Assembly: GCA_002476905.1 (NCBI GenBank) | Contig: DLND01000007.1 | Coordinates: 1 to 22,737 of the forward strand | Direction: 5' to 3' | From: Flavobacteriales bacterium UBA7519 | GTDB lineage: Bacteria; Bacteroidota; Bacteroidia; Flavobacteriales; Weeksellaceae | Length of the DNA: 22,737 nucleotides | Shown: positions 22,553-22,737 of the stretch, one piece after another | How positions within the stretch are numbered: the first letter of the stretch is position 1 | Layout of the letters: every line of letters starts with the position of its first letter | Program-made: the position numbers and the translations under genes | Notes under the pieces: model-generated | What the model saw: only the letters and a program-made list of their open reading frames with translations | Told to the model about the DNA's origin: nothing | The model's database searches: none

Positions 22553-22737
22553 TTATTTTACAATAACTCTCTTTACATGACCTTCTGACGTTTTTACTAA
22601 ATAAACCCCTGTAGAAAGTTTCGAAGTATCAATTGTTAAAGCATTGTTTTCTTTAGATAACATCTTTCCAGACATATCATATAATTCGTAGCCTTGAGCT
22701 CTATTAAAATAAAGAATGTTTCCTTTGTTCACAGGAT
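22553..22737 (-). CDS. C-terminal end of a T9SS type A sorting-domain protein (partial)
   Basis: Reading in from the right edge on the minus strand gives about 61 residues with ILYFNRAQGYELYDMSGKML, then IDTSKLSTGVYLVKTSEG and the end HVKRVIVK, followed by a stop. This is a complete T9SS type A C-terminal sorting domain of the kind carried by proteins exported across the outer membrane. Most of the gene lies beyond the window, so the nature of the cargo cannot be stated. It is a different protein from the cargo at 8359-10386 but has the same domain type. Confidence 0.85.
   Translation of the reverse strand, partial: PVNKGNILYFNRAQGYELYDMSGKMLSKENNALTIDTSKLSTGVYLVKTSEGHVKRVIVK

Overview
The window looks like a low-GC Bacteroidota genome of the Flavobacteriia, most like the Chryseobacterium / Epilithonimonas group. 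Supporting signs are type IX secretion (T9SS) sorting domains, a PID-CTERM-type small protein, DUF2480 and bTHX genes, AT-rich spacers, TAnnTTTG promoter boxes and almost no Shine-Dalgarno sequences. The assignment rests on protein recognition by eye; no search was run.

Bases 1-4200 are a patchwork. On the minus strand lie a CYP152-type P450 cut off after about 130 residues, an intact but clearly GC-richer dihydrolipoamide dehydrogenase, a type IIG-like restriction-modification protein cut exactly where its methyltransferase domain should begin, and a tyrosine recombinase lacking its usual N-terminal arm domain. Head to head with the recombinase is the 3' part of a large mobile-element helicase (about 4195-6579, plus strand). 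This is either a heavily rearranged mobile-element region or a chimeric assembly. The helicase ends at a strong terminator, a short palindrome and an elongator tRNA-Met gene (6649-6722), which could mark the end of an integrated element.

From about 6.65 kb onward the region looks like ordinary chromosome. The minus-strand block 6770-12600 reads greA, HIT protein, clpX, a T9SS cargo protein, a PID-CTERM small membrane protein and a TlpA-like thioredoxin protein. Several genes are separated by hairpins with T-tracts placed only a few bases before the next start codon, and greA seems to have a terminator-like hairpin in its own leader. Divergent from greA are a lipoprotein with a degenerate Rieske-like motif and dtd. 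SIMPL and folB follow on the minus strand.

A 470-base spacer (14796-15267) holds a long imperfect hairpin and a structured block typical of dispersed repeats, then the bTHX gene. DUF937 and DUF2480 genes (minus) precede a plus-strand run: antitoxin, RelE/ParE toxin, lpxB, a DinB-like protein, a GxxExxY protein and comEC. The GxxExxY gene sits inside 28-base imperfect inverted repeats and carries its own promoter-like sequence, forming a compact 528-base cassette. A luciferase-like flavin oxidoreductase (minus) and the C-terminus of a second T9SS cargo protein close the window.

No complete novel multi-gene system is evident. The best leads are the GxxExxY inverted-repeat cassette, the toxin-antitoxin pair just upstream of lpxB, the greA leader hairpin, the degenerate Rieske-like lipoprotein and the truncation junctions at the left end.
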